Notes: a model not told the origin generated them from the letters alone. A stretch of DNA of 64,000 bases from Streptomyces sp. NBC_00377 (GCF_036075115.1 NZ_CP107958.1:2232001-2296000), one strand, 5' to 3'. Counted from the first letter of the stretch, positions 8,385 to 21,446 are shown. Numbers and translations: made by a program.

Positions 8385-8480
8385 CCCTCTCTCCTCCCGG
8401 TTCACGCGTACGACTTCCTCACGGTATGCCCCCGGCGGCGCGGGGGTGGGGGCGGGGGCCCCGTGTCGGGGGCAGGGTAG

Positions 8481-9779
<1,299 letters not shown>

Positions 9780-9820
9780 CCGCGGACCGCCGGCGGACGA
9801 CTTCATAAAGCCCCTTTCCT

Positions 9821-9829
9821 AACCCCTTG
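9821..9829 (+). promoter_or_regulatory. Shared AACCCCTTG element upstream of rok gene
   Basis: AACCCCTTG lies ~110 bases before the ROK regulator start. The same 9-mer lies ~113 bases before the solute-binding protein start (11825-11833). In both places it is preceded by a C/T-rich run and followed by a G-rich AGAACGG or CCGAAGG, making a candidate operator or promoter element for ROK autoregulation. Confidence 0.35.
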
Positions 9830-9931
9830 TAGAACGGTTCGGCAGCCCATAGCCTGGCGCGGCGCCGGTGCCGTCGCAGTGCGGGTCCGCCCGGCACGGA
9901 AAGGGACGGCAGGGATGAGGGGGCACGTGCC

Positions 9932-11185
9932 ATGAAGCGCGGCACATCACGTGACATCCGCACCGCGAACCGCTACGAGGTGCTGCGCCAGATCATCGCC
10001 GCCTCTCCCACCTCCCGGCAGGAGCTCGCGGCCGCGACCGGGCTCTCGCTCGCCACCGTCGCCACCCTCGTCGGCGAACTGCTCGATCTCCGCATGATCA
10101 CGGAGGTCGGGTTCGAGGACTCGGCGGGTGGCCGCCCCCGGGGACTCGTGGCCGTCAACGCGTCGGGGGGCGCGTTGATCGGGGTGGACATCGCGGAGAC
10201 CTATGTCCATGTCGAGCTCTTCGACCTCGCCCTGAACGTACTGGCCCGCGCCGAGGAGAACATGCGGCCCGGGGAGAGCCGCCCCGAGCAGGTGGTCGGC
10301 CACGTGGCGGCGGCCGCCGGTGCGGTGGTCACCCAGGCCGGGGTCGAGGCCGCCCGGGTGCTGGGCGTCGGGGTGAGCGTGCCGGGGCAGGTGGACCGGG
10401 CCACCGGCATCTCCGAGTACGCGCCCAACTGGGACTGGCACGACGTGCCGTTGCTCGACCTGCTCTCCGAACACATCGCGTACCCCCTGTACCTGGACAA
10501 CCCGCTGCGTGCCGGCGCGGTCGCCGAGCTGTGGTTCGGGGCGGCGCGCGGGCACGGGGACGCCGTGGTGGTCAACCTGGGCACGGGAGTCGGGGCCGGT
10601 CTGGTCCTCGGCGGTGAGCTGCACCGGGGTGTCAGCAACAGCGCCGGCGAGTGGGGGCACACCACCCTGGTGCTCGACGGACGACTGTGCCGGTGCGGCA
10701 ACCACGGCTGCGTGGAGACCTACGTCGGCGCACCCGGCATCATGCAGAACCTGCGGGAACTCAGCCCGCGGTCCCCGCTGCTGCATCCCGACGACCAGAC
10801 CGCCACGATCGACGCCCTGGCCGCCGCGGTCGCCGCGGGCGAGCCGATCGCCGTCAAGGTCGTCCGGGACACCGCCCGCTACCTCGGCGCCGGCATCGCC
10901 AACCTGGTCAATGTGCTCAACCCCGAGGTGGTCGTGCTGAGCAGCTGGGTCGCGGCCCGGCTCGGCGAGCCCCTCCTCGACGAGGTGCGCGAGGCCGTCG
11001 CCCGGCACGCGCTGAAACGGCCGCTGGCCGCCAACCGGATCGTCCTGTCGCCGATCCCCAGCGACCCGGCCTGTCTCGGGGCGGCCACGTTCGCGCTGGA
11101 AGGGGCGCTCCAGGCGGTCGGACAGCGGAACGCCAAGCGTGGCGTGTTCGCCGGCACGAGGAGCCGTGGCGCGCCGCCCGGCTGA
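9932..11185 (+). CDS. ROK family transcriptional regulator
   Basis: A 417-residue repressor/kinase-fold protein. Residues ~10-75 form a winged helix (RQELAAATGLSLATVATLVGELLD). The rest is a ROK sugar-binding fold with LGVGVSVPGQVDR, NLGTGVGAGLVLGGELH and the ROK zinc motif CRCGNHGCVE, preceded by the conserved GEWGH. The DNA-binding domain marks it as an XylR/NagC-like regulator rather than a sugar kinase. It precedes a sugar ABC importer and beta-galactosidase on the same strand and is the obvious candidate regulator, probably releasing DNA when it binds a galactoside-derived sugar. The C-terminal ~20 residues are disordered. Confidence 0.9.
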   Translation: MKRGTSRDIRTANRYEVLRQIIAASPTSRQELAAATGLSLATVATLVGELLDLRMITEVGFEDSAGGRPRGLVAVNASGGALIGVDIAETYVHVELFDLALNVLARAEENMRPGESRPEQVVGHVAAAAGAVVTQAGVEAARVLGVGVSVPGQVDRATGISEYAPNWDWHDVPLLDLLSEHIAYPLYLDNPLRAGAVAELWFGAARGHGDAVVVNLGTGVGAGLVLGGELHRGVSNSAGEWGHTTLVLDGRLCRCGNHGCVETYVGAPGIMQNLRELSPRSPLLHPDDQTATIDALAAAVAAGEPIAVKVVRDTARYLGAGIANLVNVLNPEVVVLSSWVAARLGEPLLDEVREAVARHALKRPLAANRIVLSPIPSDPACLGAATFALEGALQAVGQRNAKRGVFAGTRSRGAPPG

Positions 11186-11679
11186 CCGTACGCACCACGA
11201 CACCCCCACGACGACGGAAGGGAGACAGCCTTGACGCGAGCCGACGGCGGCTTACGCCCTGCACCGGACGAAGCGCGGCGGTCTGCCCGCCGTCGCGGAA
11301 CACCGGCCGCGCAGCGCCCCGAAGGGCGCTCGGCCTGCCGCTGCCCGCAGGCGAGGCCGACGCCTCGCACCGGCCCGCGCGAGCGCCGGCCGGCAGTCCC
11401 GGCCCACGGCGGGCAGCCGAGGGCGGGGGACGCGGGCGGAGGTCCGCCGGCCGGGAGCCGGGGGCCGGCGCGGTGGGCGCACCCTGCGCCGGCGGCACCT
11501 CGCGCGTGCGGGCGAACGCCCACACGGTGAACGTCGGCCGGGCCCGCGGCAGGTGCTCCGCCGCCGGTGGCCGGACGATCGTCGACGGCCCGCAAGCGGC
11601 AGCCCTCCGACGGGGCGAGGAGACCGCCGAGGTGCGGACCACGCGGTAGCCGCACGGGGATCACTCCCCCCTGGACCGG

Positions 11680-11707
11680 GGGCCGCCGGCCCTGACACCG
11701 GCGGCCC
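11680..11707 (+). terminator. 10-bp-stem terminator hairpin
   Basis: GGGCCGCCGG (11680-11689) pairs perfectly with CCGGCGGCCC (11698-11707) across an 8-base loop and is followed by a C-rich run. It separates the ROK gene and the gene-poor stretch from the importer operon promoter. Confidence 0.55.
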
Positions 11708-11824
11708 TCAACCCCCTTTCGGCACAGCCTCGTCACCCCTGCGGCGGCCGCTGCACAGCCCTGCCCGCCGCCCCTCACGTTCGCCATCCCGAACCGATCA
11801 CAACGCTTCGAACAGGCTTCGTCC

Positions 11825-11833
11825 AACCCCTTG
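11825..11833 (+). promoter_or_regulatory. Second AACCCCTTG element, upstream of sugar importer operon
   Basis: Same 9-mer as at 9821-9829 and almost the same distance from a start codon (113 bases). It is followed immediately by the direct repeats GCCGAAGGCTTA / GCCGAAGGTTAA, so this short region is a good candidate for ROK regulator binding. Confidence 0.35.
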
Positions 11834-11937
11834 CCGAAGGCTTAGCCGAAGGTTAACGTCCGGCTCCGCAACGCCATTCGAGCCATCTGGCGCTGAAGTC
11901 GCCCGGCCGCAGCCGTACTCGAGACAAGGACGTCACC

Positions 11938-13200
11938 ATGTCGGCAATGAGCAACAGCAACTGGTCCCGCCGATCCCTCTTCCGGGCCGCCGCGGGCATG
12001 GCCGCGGCCGGCTCGCTCGCCGCCTGCGGCGGGAACACCGGCCGTAGCAGCGGGGGTTCGGGCGACTCGCTCGTCCAGTACTTCCACGCGTACGGCGAGG
12101 CCGGTACCGAACAGGCCATCAAGAAGTACGCCAAGGCCTACAAGGACGCCAACGTGACCACGCAGTGGATCACCGGCTCCAACTTCGAGCAGAAGCTGTT
12201 CGCCGCGCTGCTCACCCAGAACGCCCCTGACGTCTTCGAGTTCCACCCGCAGATCCAGCTCATCAAGAGCGGCCAGGTGGCGGACCTGACCGACATCATC
12301 GACCCGGTCAAGGACGACTTCAACCAGGCCGACATCAAGTCCCACACGGTCGACGGCAAGATATACGGCGTCCGCATGATCGACGACCCGCAGTTCTTCT
12401 TCTACCGGCCGTCGATGTTCGAGAAGGCGAAGGTCGAGGTGCCGACCACGCTGGAGGAGCTGATCGAGGCCGCCGCCAAGCTCAAGACCGGCAAGGTCAA
12501 AGGCGCCTACCTCGGCAACGACCTCACTCCGGTCCAGAGCCCGCTGATCTGGTCGGCCGGCGCCGACACCCTCACCGCGGACAACAAGCCCGCCTTCAAC
12601 ACGGACGCCGTCGCCGAGGGACTGAAGCAGCTGCGGACCCTGTTCACCAGCGGCAACCTGTTGCTCGGGGCTCCCGCCGACTGGTGGGACCCCTCGGCCT
12701 TCACCCAGGGTCTGACGGCGATCCAGTGGTGCGGCATGTGGGCCATGCCGGCCATGCAGCAGGCGCTCGGCGACGACATCGGCATCTTCCCCTTCCCGAA
12801 GGTCGGGTCCGCCGGCAAGCAGTCGGTCACCAACGGCGGCTGGTCGATGTTCGTCAACGCCAAGGGCAAGAACGTCGAGGCGGCCAAGGCATACGTGAAG
12901 TGGCTGTGGATCGAGCAGAAGAAGTACCAGGAGGACTGGGCCACCTCCTACGGATTCCACATCCCGCCGCGCACGTCGATCGCCCAGAGCGCCACCAAGC
13001 TCAAGTCCGGCCTGCCGGCCGAGGGCGTCAAGCTGTTCAACGAGTTCGGCCACTTCGACAACATCGGCTGGACCCAGGCCATGATCTCCGCGGTCAACGA
13101 CGTGATGGCCAACTCCGTCCGCAAGAACGACGACCCGAAGGCCCAGCTCGCCGCCTGCGAGAAGAAGGTCGACACCGAGCTCAAGAAGCTCTTCGGATAG
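11938..13200 (+). CDS. Sugar ABC transporter substrate-binding lipoprotein
   Basis: A 420-residue family-1 extracellular solute-binding protein. The N-terminus has a twin-arginine-like SRRSLFRAA stretch, a short hydrophobic core and a lipobox LAAC with Cys30 as the lipid-modified residue, so it should be a membrane-anchored lipoprotein, probably Tat-exported. The mature domain holds typical binding-protein features (NAPDVFEFHPQI, GAYLGNDLTPVQSPLIW, NGGWSMFVNAKGKN). It opens an operon with two permeases and a GH2 beta-galactosidase, suggesting galactosides or related oligosaccharides as ligands. No ATP-binding subunit is encoded nearby. Confidence 0.92.
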   Translation: MSAMSNSNWSRRSLFRAAAGMAAAGSLAACGGNTGRSSGGSGDSLVQYFHAYGEAGTEQAIKKYAKAYKDANVTTQWITGSNFEQKLFAALLTQNAPDVFEFHPQIQLIKSGQVADLTDIIDPVKDDFNQADIKSHTVDGKIYGVRMIDDPQFFFYRPSMFEKAKVEVPTTLEELIEAAAKLKTGKVKGAYLGNDLTPVQSPLIWSAGADTLTADNKPAFNTDAVAEGLKQLRTLFTSGNLLLGAPADWWDPSAFTQGLTAIQWCGMWAMPAMQQALGDDIGIFPFPKVGSAGKQSVTNGGWSMFVNAKGKNVEAAKAYVKWLWIEQKKYQEDWATSYGFHIPPRTSIAQSATKLKSGLPAEGVKLFNEFGHFDNIGWTQAMISAVNDVMANSVRKNDDPKAQLAACEKKVDTELKKLFG

Positions 13201-13220
13201 ACCACCGGACGGACTACGAC

Positions 13221-14186
13221 ATGTCGACCACCACCACGCGCGGGGTCGCCCAGCCCGCCCCGGCCAAGGTCTCCAAGGGCCGGCCGCGGCGGGGCCTGCT
13301 GGCGAGCAGTACCTTCAACTTCTGGCTGTTCACCGGACCGTTCCTGATCGGCCTGGTGATCTTCGTCTTCGTGCCCATCGGCTGGAGCATCTATCTCAGC
13401 TTCTTCGAGGCACGTTTCACGGTCACCCCCAGTCAGTTCATCGGCTTCGAGAACTACACGCAGGTCCTGACCGACGTCGACTTCCTGAACTCGCTGGTCA
13501 CCTTCACGGTGTTCGCGGCGTTCATCGTCCCGGCCACCTGGGCCGTCTCGCTGGGCCTGGCGCTGCTGGTGAACCGGCTGCGGTTCATGCGGGCCTTCTT
13601 CCGGTCGGTGTTCTTCCTGCCCACGGCGGTCAGCTATGTGGCCGCCTCGCTGATCTGGAAGATGTCCCTCTTCAACGGCGTCCGGTTCGGCCTCGCCAAC
13701 ACGGTCATCGGCTGGTTCGGCATCGACAACATCGCCTGGCTCGCCTCTCCGGATCCGCCCTGGTACTGGCTGGTCATCGTGACCGTACGGCTGTGGCTCC
13801 AGTCGGGCTTCTACATGATCCTGTTCATCGCGGCGCTTCAGAACATCCCGCGTGAGCTGTACGAGGCCGCCTCCCTGGACGGCGCCAAACCGGGCTGGCA
13901 GACCTTCCGCTACATCACCCTGCCCCAGCTCAGGGCGACGTCGACCGCAGTGATCCTGCTCCTGCTGGTCGCCGCCTACCAGGCGTTCGACGAGTTCTTC
14001 AACCTGCTCCCCAAGGCCACCTGGGGACAGCCCCCGCTGGTCGAGCTCTACAAGATGGCCCTCGGTGAGAACCAGAACTACGGCGCGGGCAGCGCGGGCG
14101 CTGTCGTGCTGACGATGCTGATCTGCGTCGTGACCCTGCTTCAGGGCAAGTTCATGGGCTTCGGAAGGGGTGAGGAGTCCAAGTGA
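13221..14186 (+). CDS. Sugar ABC transporter permease (MalF-like)
   Basis: A 321-residue inner-membrane permease with six predicted helices. The EAA loop that docks the ATPase is present (ELYEAASLDGAKPGWQTFRYITLPQL, shown by ends). A short charged N-terminal tail (KGRPRRG) precedes the first helix. The ATG at 13221 follows the binding-protein stop by 20 bases, and the 3' end overlaps the next permease gene by 4 bases (GTGA), so both permeases are co-translated. It would pair with the second permease and a shared ATPase of the MsiK type. Confidence 0.92.
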   Translation: MSTTTTRGVAQPAPAKVSKGRPRRGLLASSTFNFWLFTGPFLIGLVIFVFVPIGWSIYLSFFEARFTVTPSQFIGFENYTQVLTDVDFLNSLVTFTVFAAFIVPATWAVSLGLALLVNRLRFMRAFFRSVFFLPTAVSYVAASLIWKMSLFNGVRFGLANTVIGWFGIDNIAWLASPDPPWYWLVIVTVRLWLQSGFYMILFIAALQNIPRELYEAASLDGAKPGWQTFRYITLPQLRATSTAVILLLLVAAYQAFDEFFNLLPKATWGQPPLVELYKMALGENQNYGAGSAGAVVLTMLICVVTLLQGKFMGFGRGEESK

Positions 14187-15061
14187 CCGTCACAGCACCC
14201 GAGACCGGGAAGAAGAAGCCGACCGGGTCCAGGCGCGGCGGCGTCATGGGCAGCTCCGGTCTGTACATCGCGACCGGAGTCGCGGCCCTCCTCTTCCTCC
14301 TCCCCTTCTATCTGATCGTCCGCAACTCTCTGATGACGGACCCGGAGATCACGGGCGAGAACTGGAAGTGGTTCCCCACCGACATCCAGTGGGGCAACAT
14401 CACCGAGCCGTTCAACGACGTCACCGTGGACTTCGCCCAGTCCATGTGGAACTCCGTGGTCGTCGCCGTCCTGCACACCACCGGCATCCTCCTGGTGTGC
14501 TCGCTCGCCGGATACGGGCTGGCGCGCATCCCGTACAAGCACGCCAACAAGGTGTTCTACGTCGTCCTGACCACCCTGATGGTGCCGACCGCCGTGACCT
14601 TCGTACCCAGCTTCGTCCTGGTCTCGTCCTTCGGCTGGGTGGACAGTTACCGAGGTCTCATCATCCCGGGTCTCTTCAGCGGTTTCACCTGCTTCCTCTT
14701 TCGGCAGTACTTCCTGGGGTTCCCCAAGGAACTGGAGGAGGCGGCACGCGTGGACGGGCTCGGCTACTGGGGCGCGTACTGGCGGGTCGTCGTTCCCAAC
14801 TCGCTGAACTTCTTCGCGGCCATCGCCACGATCACCTTCATCAACGGCTGGAACTCCTTCCTGTGGCCGCTGGTCATCGGCCAGGACCCCAGCGCCTGGA
14901 CGGTGCAGGTGGCGCTGTCGTCGTACATGACGAACCAGACGGTCAACTACCACCTGATCTTCATGGCGACCGCCATTTCCATCCTTCCCCTGCTGTTCGT
15001 GTTCCTCTTCCTCCAGCGCTGGCTGGTCCAGGGGATCGCGCAGACCGGCATCAAGGGCTGA
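14183..15061 (+). CDS. Sugar ABC transporter permease (MalG-like)
   Basis: A 292-residue permease with six predicted helices and the EAA loop ELEEAARVDGLGYWGAYWRV. It starts at a GTG overlapping the first permease stop. The N-terminal ~25 residues are polar and Lys/Gly-rich (GKKKPTGSRRGG), cytoplasmic. It follows the MalG pattern: a large periplasmic loop after helix 1 (NSLMTDPEITGENWKWFP) and the C-terminal LQRWLVQGIAQTGIKG. It heterodimerises with the upstream permease. Confidence 0.92.
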   Translation: MTVTAPETGKKKPTGSRRGGVMGSSGLYIATGVAALLFLLPFYLIVRNSLMTDPEITGENWKWFPTDIQWGNITEPFNDVTVDFAQSMWNSVVVAVLHTTGILLVCSLAGYGLARIPYKHANKVFYVVLTTLMVPTAVTFVPSFVLVSSFGWVDSYRGLIIPGLFSGFTCFLFRQYFLGFPKELEEAARVDGLGYWGAYWRVVVPNSLNFFAAIATITFINGWNSFLWPLVIGQDPSAWTVQVALSSYMTNQTVNYHLIFMATAISILPLLFVFLFLQRWLVQGIAQTGIKG

Positions 15062-17999
<2,938 letters not shown>

Positions 18000-18021
18000 C
18001 GACACGGTGATGACGTCTCCC

Positions 18022-18052
18022 GCGGCCGGCCGGCTCCCAGCCGGCCGGCCGC
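18022..18052 (+). terminator. Perfect 14-bp terminator hairpin after lacZ
   Basis: GCGGCCGGCCGGCT (18022-18035) pairs perfectly with AGCCGGCCGGCCGC (18039-18052) across a CCC loop. It ends 21 bases before the exporter operon start and separates the two operons. Confidence 0.75.
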
Positions 18053-18073
18053 GCTTCTCTGGAGGTTGAACGA

Positions 18074-19069
18074 GTGATCGGCAGCATCGAGGTGCGCGGC
18101 TTGTCCCGCACGTTCCACACCACCGTCCGCCGGCCCGGCCTCGTCGGCGGCCTGCGCTCCCTGATCGACCCCGAGCGGGTCGCCAAACACGCCGTCCGCG
18201 ACATCACTTTCGACGTGGCCGCGGGTGAACTCCTCGCGCTGCTCGGCCCGAACGGCGCCGGCAAGTCCACCACGATCAAGATGCTGACGGGCATCCTCAC
18301 CCCCACCTCCGGCGAGGCACGCGTCGCGGGCGTGGTGCCGTACCGGGAGCGTGAACGCAACGCCCGCAACATCGGCGCCGTGTTCGGCCAGCGCACACAG
18401 CTGTGGTGGGACCTGCCGGTGCGCGAGTCGTTCGCGATCCTGCGCGACATCTACGAGGTTCCGAACACGGAACACGCGACCCGGTTGCGGGAGTTCGACG
18501 CCCTGCTCGATCTCTCCTCCTTCTGGGACACCCGCGTGCGCCATCTCTCCCTCGGCCAGCGCGTGCGCTGCGATCTCGCGGCGGCGCTGCTGCACGACCC
18601 GCCCGTCGTCTTCCTCGACGAGCCGACCATCGGCATGGACGTGGTGGTGAAGGAGCAGGTCCGCGAGTTCCTGCGCCACCAGGTCGAACAGCGCGGCCGG
18701 ACCGTGCTGCTGACCACGCACGACATGACGGAGGTCGAACGGCTCGCCGAGCGCGTGGTGCTGATCAACCACGGGCGTCTCGTCCTGGACGGCACCCTCG
18801 ACGAGATCCGCCGCACGTTCGGCTCCACCTGGCAGGTCCGGGCCACCCTGGCCGATCCGCACACCGAGGTCGTGGCACTGCCGGGGATCGCCGTGCTGCG
18901 ACACGAGGGCTCCCGGGTGGTGTTCGGGCCGGACGGACCCGGCGCGCCGACGGTGCACCAGGCCCTGAAAGCGGTCATCGAACGGTACGAGGTCAACGAC
19001 GTCGCCCTGGACGAGGCGGAGTTGGAGGACGTGATGCGGGCCGCGTACGTGCAGGCCGGGGACGCCTGA
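18074..19069 (+). CDS. ABC-2 transporter ATP-binding protein
   Basis: A 331-residue ATPase with Walker A (GPNGAGKST), Q-loop (FGQRTQLWWDLPV), a signature motif (LSLGQRVR), Walker B (VVFLDEP) and the H-loop (TTHD). The N-terminal stretch before the Walker A (FHTTVRRPG...LIDPERVAKHAVRD) is typical of NatA/viologen-exporter-like ATPases. The C-terminal ~90 residues form the accessory domain of exporter ATPases. The GTG start at 18074 follows GGAGG. Its stop overlaps the next gene start by 1 base (TGATG). It powers the two downstream permeases; the exported substrate is unknown. Confidence 0.92.
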   Translation: MIGSIEVRGLSRTFHTTVRRPGLVGGLRSLIDPERVAKHAVRDITFDVAAGELLALLGPNGAGKSTTIKMLTGILTPTSGEARVAGVVPYRERERNARNIGAVFGQRTQLWWDLPVRESFAILRDIYEVPNTEHATRLREFDALLDLSSFWDTRVRHLSLGQRVRCDLAAALLHDPPVVFLDEPTIGMDVVVKEQVREFLRHQVEQRGRTVLLTTHDMTEVERLAERVVLINHGRLVLDGTLDEIRRTFGSTWQVRATLADPHTEVVALPGIAVLRHEGSRVVFGPDGPGAPTVHQALKAVIERYEVNDVALDEAELEDVMRAAYVQAGDA

Positions 19070-19872
19070 TGGCACTCCCGCACGCCTGGCGCGCCGCCCG
19101 GGTCACCCCGCTGGGCGAGTTGCACACCCCGCCCCGGATGACCGCCGCCCTGCTGCGGCTGGCGGTCCAGGTGGTGCTGGTGGCCTCCCTGTGGCACGGC
19201 CTGTACGCCCACACCTCGACGACCGCCGGAATGAGCCGCGACCAGGCGGTCACCTACGCCGTACTGGCCGTACTGGCCTCCCGGCTGCGGGAACTGGACC
19301 AGTACGCGGCTCGGGACACCGTGATCCAGCACATGCACTTCGGCACCATCGTCTACTGGTACCTGCGCCCGCTGTCGCCCCAGCGCTACTACGCCCTGCG
19401 GGCACTGGGCGAGCAACTGTACGGACTGGTCTGGGCGTTGGCCGGCTACGCCGTGTGCCTGGCTGCCGAAGTGGTGGATCCGCCCCGGTCGGCCGCCGTG
19501 GCGGGGGTGTTCGCGCTGAGCCTCCTGCTCGGCCAGTGGATCCTGTACTACGTCATGCTGGCCATCGATCAGCTGTGCTTCTTCACCCTGCGCAACAACG
19601 CGGCCATGCTCATCCTGATCTTCGCGCAGAACCTGCTGTCCGGGGTGTACGCGCCCCTGTGGTTCTTCCCCGACTGGTTCGTCACGATGAGCGGATTCCT
19701 GCCCTTCCAGGCCACGCTGAGCGTGCCGCTGTCGCTCTACGTCGGCCGTATCCCGCTGTCGGACGCCGGGGCCGCGCTGCTCTTGCAGGCGGCCTGGGTG
19801 GCGGCGCTGGCCCTGTTCACCCGGCTGGTGTGGCGACTCGCCGCCCGGCAGGTCATCTCGCAAGGAGGCTGA
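19069..19872 (+). CDS. ABC-2 exporter permease, first subunit
   Basis: A 267-residue membrane protein with about six predicted helices and no soluble domain. The pattern (TYAVLAVLASRLRELDQ, YWYLRPLSPQRYYALRALGEQ) fits the ABC-2 permease family PF06182 (formerly DUF990). The same family contains the downstream subunit, so the pair forms a heterodimeric channel. It is translationally coupled to the ATPase by a TGATG overlap. Confidence 0.87.
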   Translation: MALPHAWRAARVTPLGELHTPPRMTAALLRLAVQVVLVASLWHGLYAHTSTTAGMSRDQAVTYAVLAVLASRLRELDQYAARDTVIQHMHFGTIVYWYLRPLSPQRYYALRALGEQLYGLVWALAGYAVCLAAEVVDPPRSAAVAGVFALSLLLGQWILYYVMLAIDQLCFFTLRNNAAMLILIFAQNLLSGVYAPLWFFPDWFVTMSGFLPFQATLSVPLSLYVGRIPLSDAGAALLLQAAWVAALALFTRLVWRLAARQVISQGG

Positions 19873-19877
19873 CGCTC

Positions 19878-20678
19878 TTGAAAGCCGTACGCCTCGCCTG
19901 GCGCATCACACGTCTGAACTTCCGCGCCCAGCTGGAGTACCGGTCCGAGTTCCTGATGATGGTCGCGATCGGCGCCGTCTGGCAGGTCTCGGTGATCGTG
20001 TTCGCGACCGTGCTGCTGACCCGTTTCAGCGGGATGGGCGGCTGGGACAGCTCGGACGTGCTGCTCATCCCGGCGACCCGGATGCTCGCCCACGCTCTGT
20101 TCGTCCTCTTCCTGGGCCGTATGCACGGCATCGGGTACTTCATTCAGGAAGGAAAGATCGACGTCTGCCTGGTACGGCCCATGCCGGTGCACCTCCAGGT
20201 CCAGCTGCGCATGTTCCCGACCAACGCGATCGGTGACCTGACCGTCGCGGTGGGCCTGATGGTGGCCGCGCTCGGCCGCAGTCACCTCGACTGGACGACG
20301 GGCCGGATCTCGTACCTGGTGGCGGCCGTGCTCGGCGGGATGCTGCTGGAGGCCGCCCTGTTCACGGCGGTCGCCTCCGCAGCCCTGCGGTTCCCGGCCG
20401 CCGACTACTGGGGCGGCTGGCTGGAGGAACTGCTCGGCACCTTCGGCAGCTACCCGCTCAACGTGCTGCCCAAGGCGGTGGGCGGCCTCCTGACGTACGG
20501 CCTGCCCCTCGCGTTCGTGGCGTACTTCCCGGCCGCCGTCCTGACCGGCCACGGCCACAGCACCGGCGCCCCCTACTGGCTGGCGGCGGCGTCCCCCCTG
20601 CTGGGCCTGCTCGCGTACCTCGGCTCACGACTGCTGTGGCGGTGGAGCCTGAGTCACTACACGGGAGTCAACGGCTGA
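19878..20678 (+). CDS. ABC-2 exporter permease, second subunit
   Basis: A 266-residue integral membrane protein, about six predicted helices, in the same PF06182-like group (RLNFRAQLEYRSEFLMM at the N-terminus, IDVCLVRPMPVHLQV after helix 2). The TTG at 19878 is taken as the start because AAGGAGG lies 9 bases upstream; it begins only 6 bases after the first permease ends. It completes an ATPase-permease-permease exporter. Substrate unknown; a TetR gene follows on the same strand and may control it. Confidence 0.86.
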   Translation: MKAVRLAWRITRLNFRAQLEYRSEFLMMVAIGAVWQVSVIVFATVLLTRFSGMGGWDSSDVLLIPATRMLAHALFVLFLGRMHGIGYFIQEGKIDVCLVRPMPVHLQVQLRMFPTNAIGDLTVAVGLMVAALGRSHLDWTTGRISYLVAAVLGGMLLEAALFTAVASAALRFPAADYWGGWLEELLGTFGSYPLNVLPKAVGGLLTYGLPLAFVAYFPAAVLTGHGHSTGAPYWLAAASPLLGLLAYLGSRLLWRWSLSHYTGVNG

Positions 20679-20700
20679 CGGCCGGGGCCACCTTGTCCCG

Positions 20701-20739
20701 GCCACCCCGGCCACCCCGGCCACCCCGGCCACCCCGGCC
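20701..20739 (+). repeat. 9-bp tandem repeat GCCACCCCG, four copies
   Basis: Four exact copies of GCCACCCCG (20701-20736) plus a partial fifth, between the exporter permease and the TetR start. Probably slippage-prone DNA; it sits where the TetR gene promoter would be. Confidence 0.8.
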
Positions 20740-20800
20740 CCTTAGGATCCTGACCAGACACCCCACCTCTCCAGGTCCGAGCGCACCCAAGGCGGCCCCC

Positions 20801-21397
20801 ATGCCACGAGTCGGCCTCACCACCGACCGCCTCGTCGAAGCCGCCGCGGACCTCGCCGACGAGGTCGGGTTCGACAACGTCACCGTCTCGGCGCTCGCCC
20901 GGCGGTTCGGGGTCAAGGACGCGAGTCTGTACGCGCACGTCAGGAACGCGCGGGAGCTGCGGACGCGGCTCGCCCTGCTGGTCGGCGGCGAGATGATCGA
21001 CCGCATCGCCGCGGCCGTCGTCGGGCGCGCCGGCAAGGAGGCGCTGGTCGCCTTCGCGGGGGCGTACCGGGAGTACGCCCTCCGGCACCCGGGCCGGTAC
21101 GCGGCCACCCAGGTCCGTATCGACCAGGAGACCGACCGGGAACTGGCCGCGGATTCCCCCGCCCTGCGCCGTACCGCCGAGGTCACCTACGGCATGCTCC
21201 GCGCCTACGGCCTCGACGAGCCCGACCTCACCGACGCCGTCCGCCTGCTGCGCAGCACCTTCCACGGCTACTGCATGCTGGAGGCCGGCGGCGGCTTCGG
21301 TGCGCCCCGGGACGTGCAGCGGTCGTGGGACAAGGCGATCGACGCCCTGCACCTGGCCCTGACCCACTGGCCGCGGGAGGCTGCCGACGCCGGCTGA
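20801..21397 (+). CDS. TetR/AcrR family regulator, WHG-domain type
   Basis: A 198-residue regulator with an N-terminal helix-turn-helix (VSALARRFGVKDASLYAHVRN). The C-terminal ligand/dimer domain resembles the TetR_C WHG group (YREYALRHPGRYAATQ, RLLRSTFHGYCMLEAGGGFG). The ATG at 20801 is chosen because it precedes the HTH at the usual distance; the open frame runs further upstream through the repeat. It lies on the same strand just behind the ABC-2 exporter, so it could repress that operon, though no operator was found. Confidence 0.88.
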   Translation: MPRVGLTTDRLVEAAADLADEVGFDNVTVSALARRFGVKDASLYAHVRNARELRTRLALLVGGEMIDRIAAAVVGRAGKEALVAFAGAYREYALRHPGRYAATQVRIDQETDRELAADSPALRRTAEVTYGMLRAYGLDEPDLTDAVRLLRSTFHGYCMLEAGGGFGAPRDVQRSWDKAIDALHLALTHWPREAADAG

Positions 21398-21403
21398 CGC
21401 CGC

Positions 21404-21439
21404 GGCCGGCCCCGGCGGGAGGTCCCGCCGCCGCCGGCC
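21404..21439. terminator. Bidirectional terminator between convergent genes
   Basis: GGCCGGC (21404-21410) and CGGCGGG (21413-21419) pair with CCCGCCG (21424-21430) and GCCGGCC (21433-21439), giving a ~16-bp stem with a 2x2 internal loop and a 4-base apex. It lies between the TetR and VOC genes, which converge. Confidence 0.7.
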
Positions 21440-21446
21440 GTCGGCC

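Larger units (their letters stand above)
11186..11937. other. 750-bp region without a recognisable gene
   Basis: Several long frames are open on both strands, but none shows a family motif, hydrophobic core or plausible composition (they are Arg/Pro/Ala-rich, as expected from out-of-frame high-GC DNA). A TTG at 11231 with GGAAGGGAG upstream could start a 99-residue frame, but the product looks random. A good terminator hairpin at 11680-11707 suggests something upstream is, or was, transcribed. The last ~120 bases hold the promoter of the sugar-importer operon, with paired GCCGAAGG repeats (GCCGAAGGCTTA, GCCGAAGGTTAA) at 11833-11856. Confidence 0.5.

Noticed and set aside
11231..11530. TTG-started 99-residue frame with GGAAGGGAG upstream
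   Set aside because: Product has random high-GC composition and no motif; kept only as part of the gene-poor region.
18074..20678. Exporter operon as part of an antibiotic cluster
   Set aside because: Neighbours are sugar and plant-polymer genes; no biosynthetic enzymes are present.
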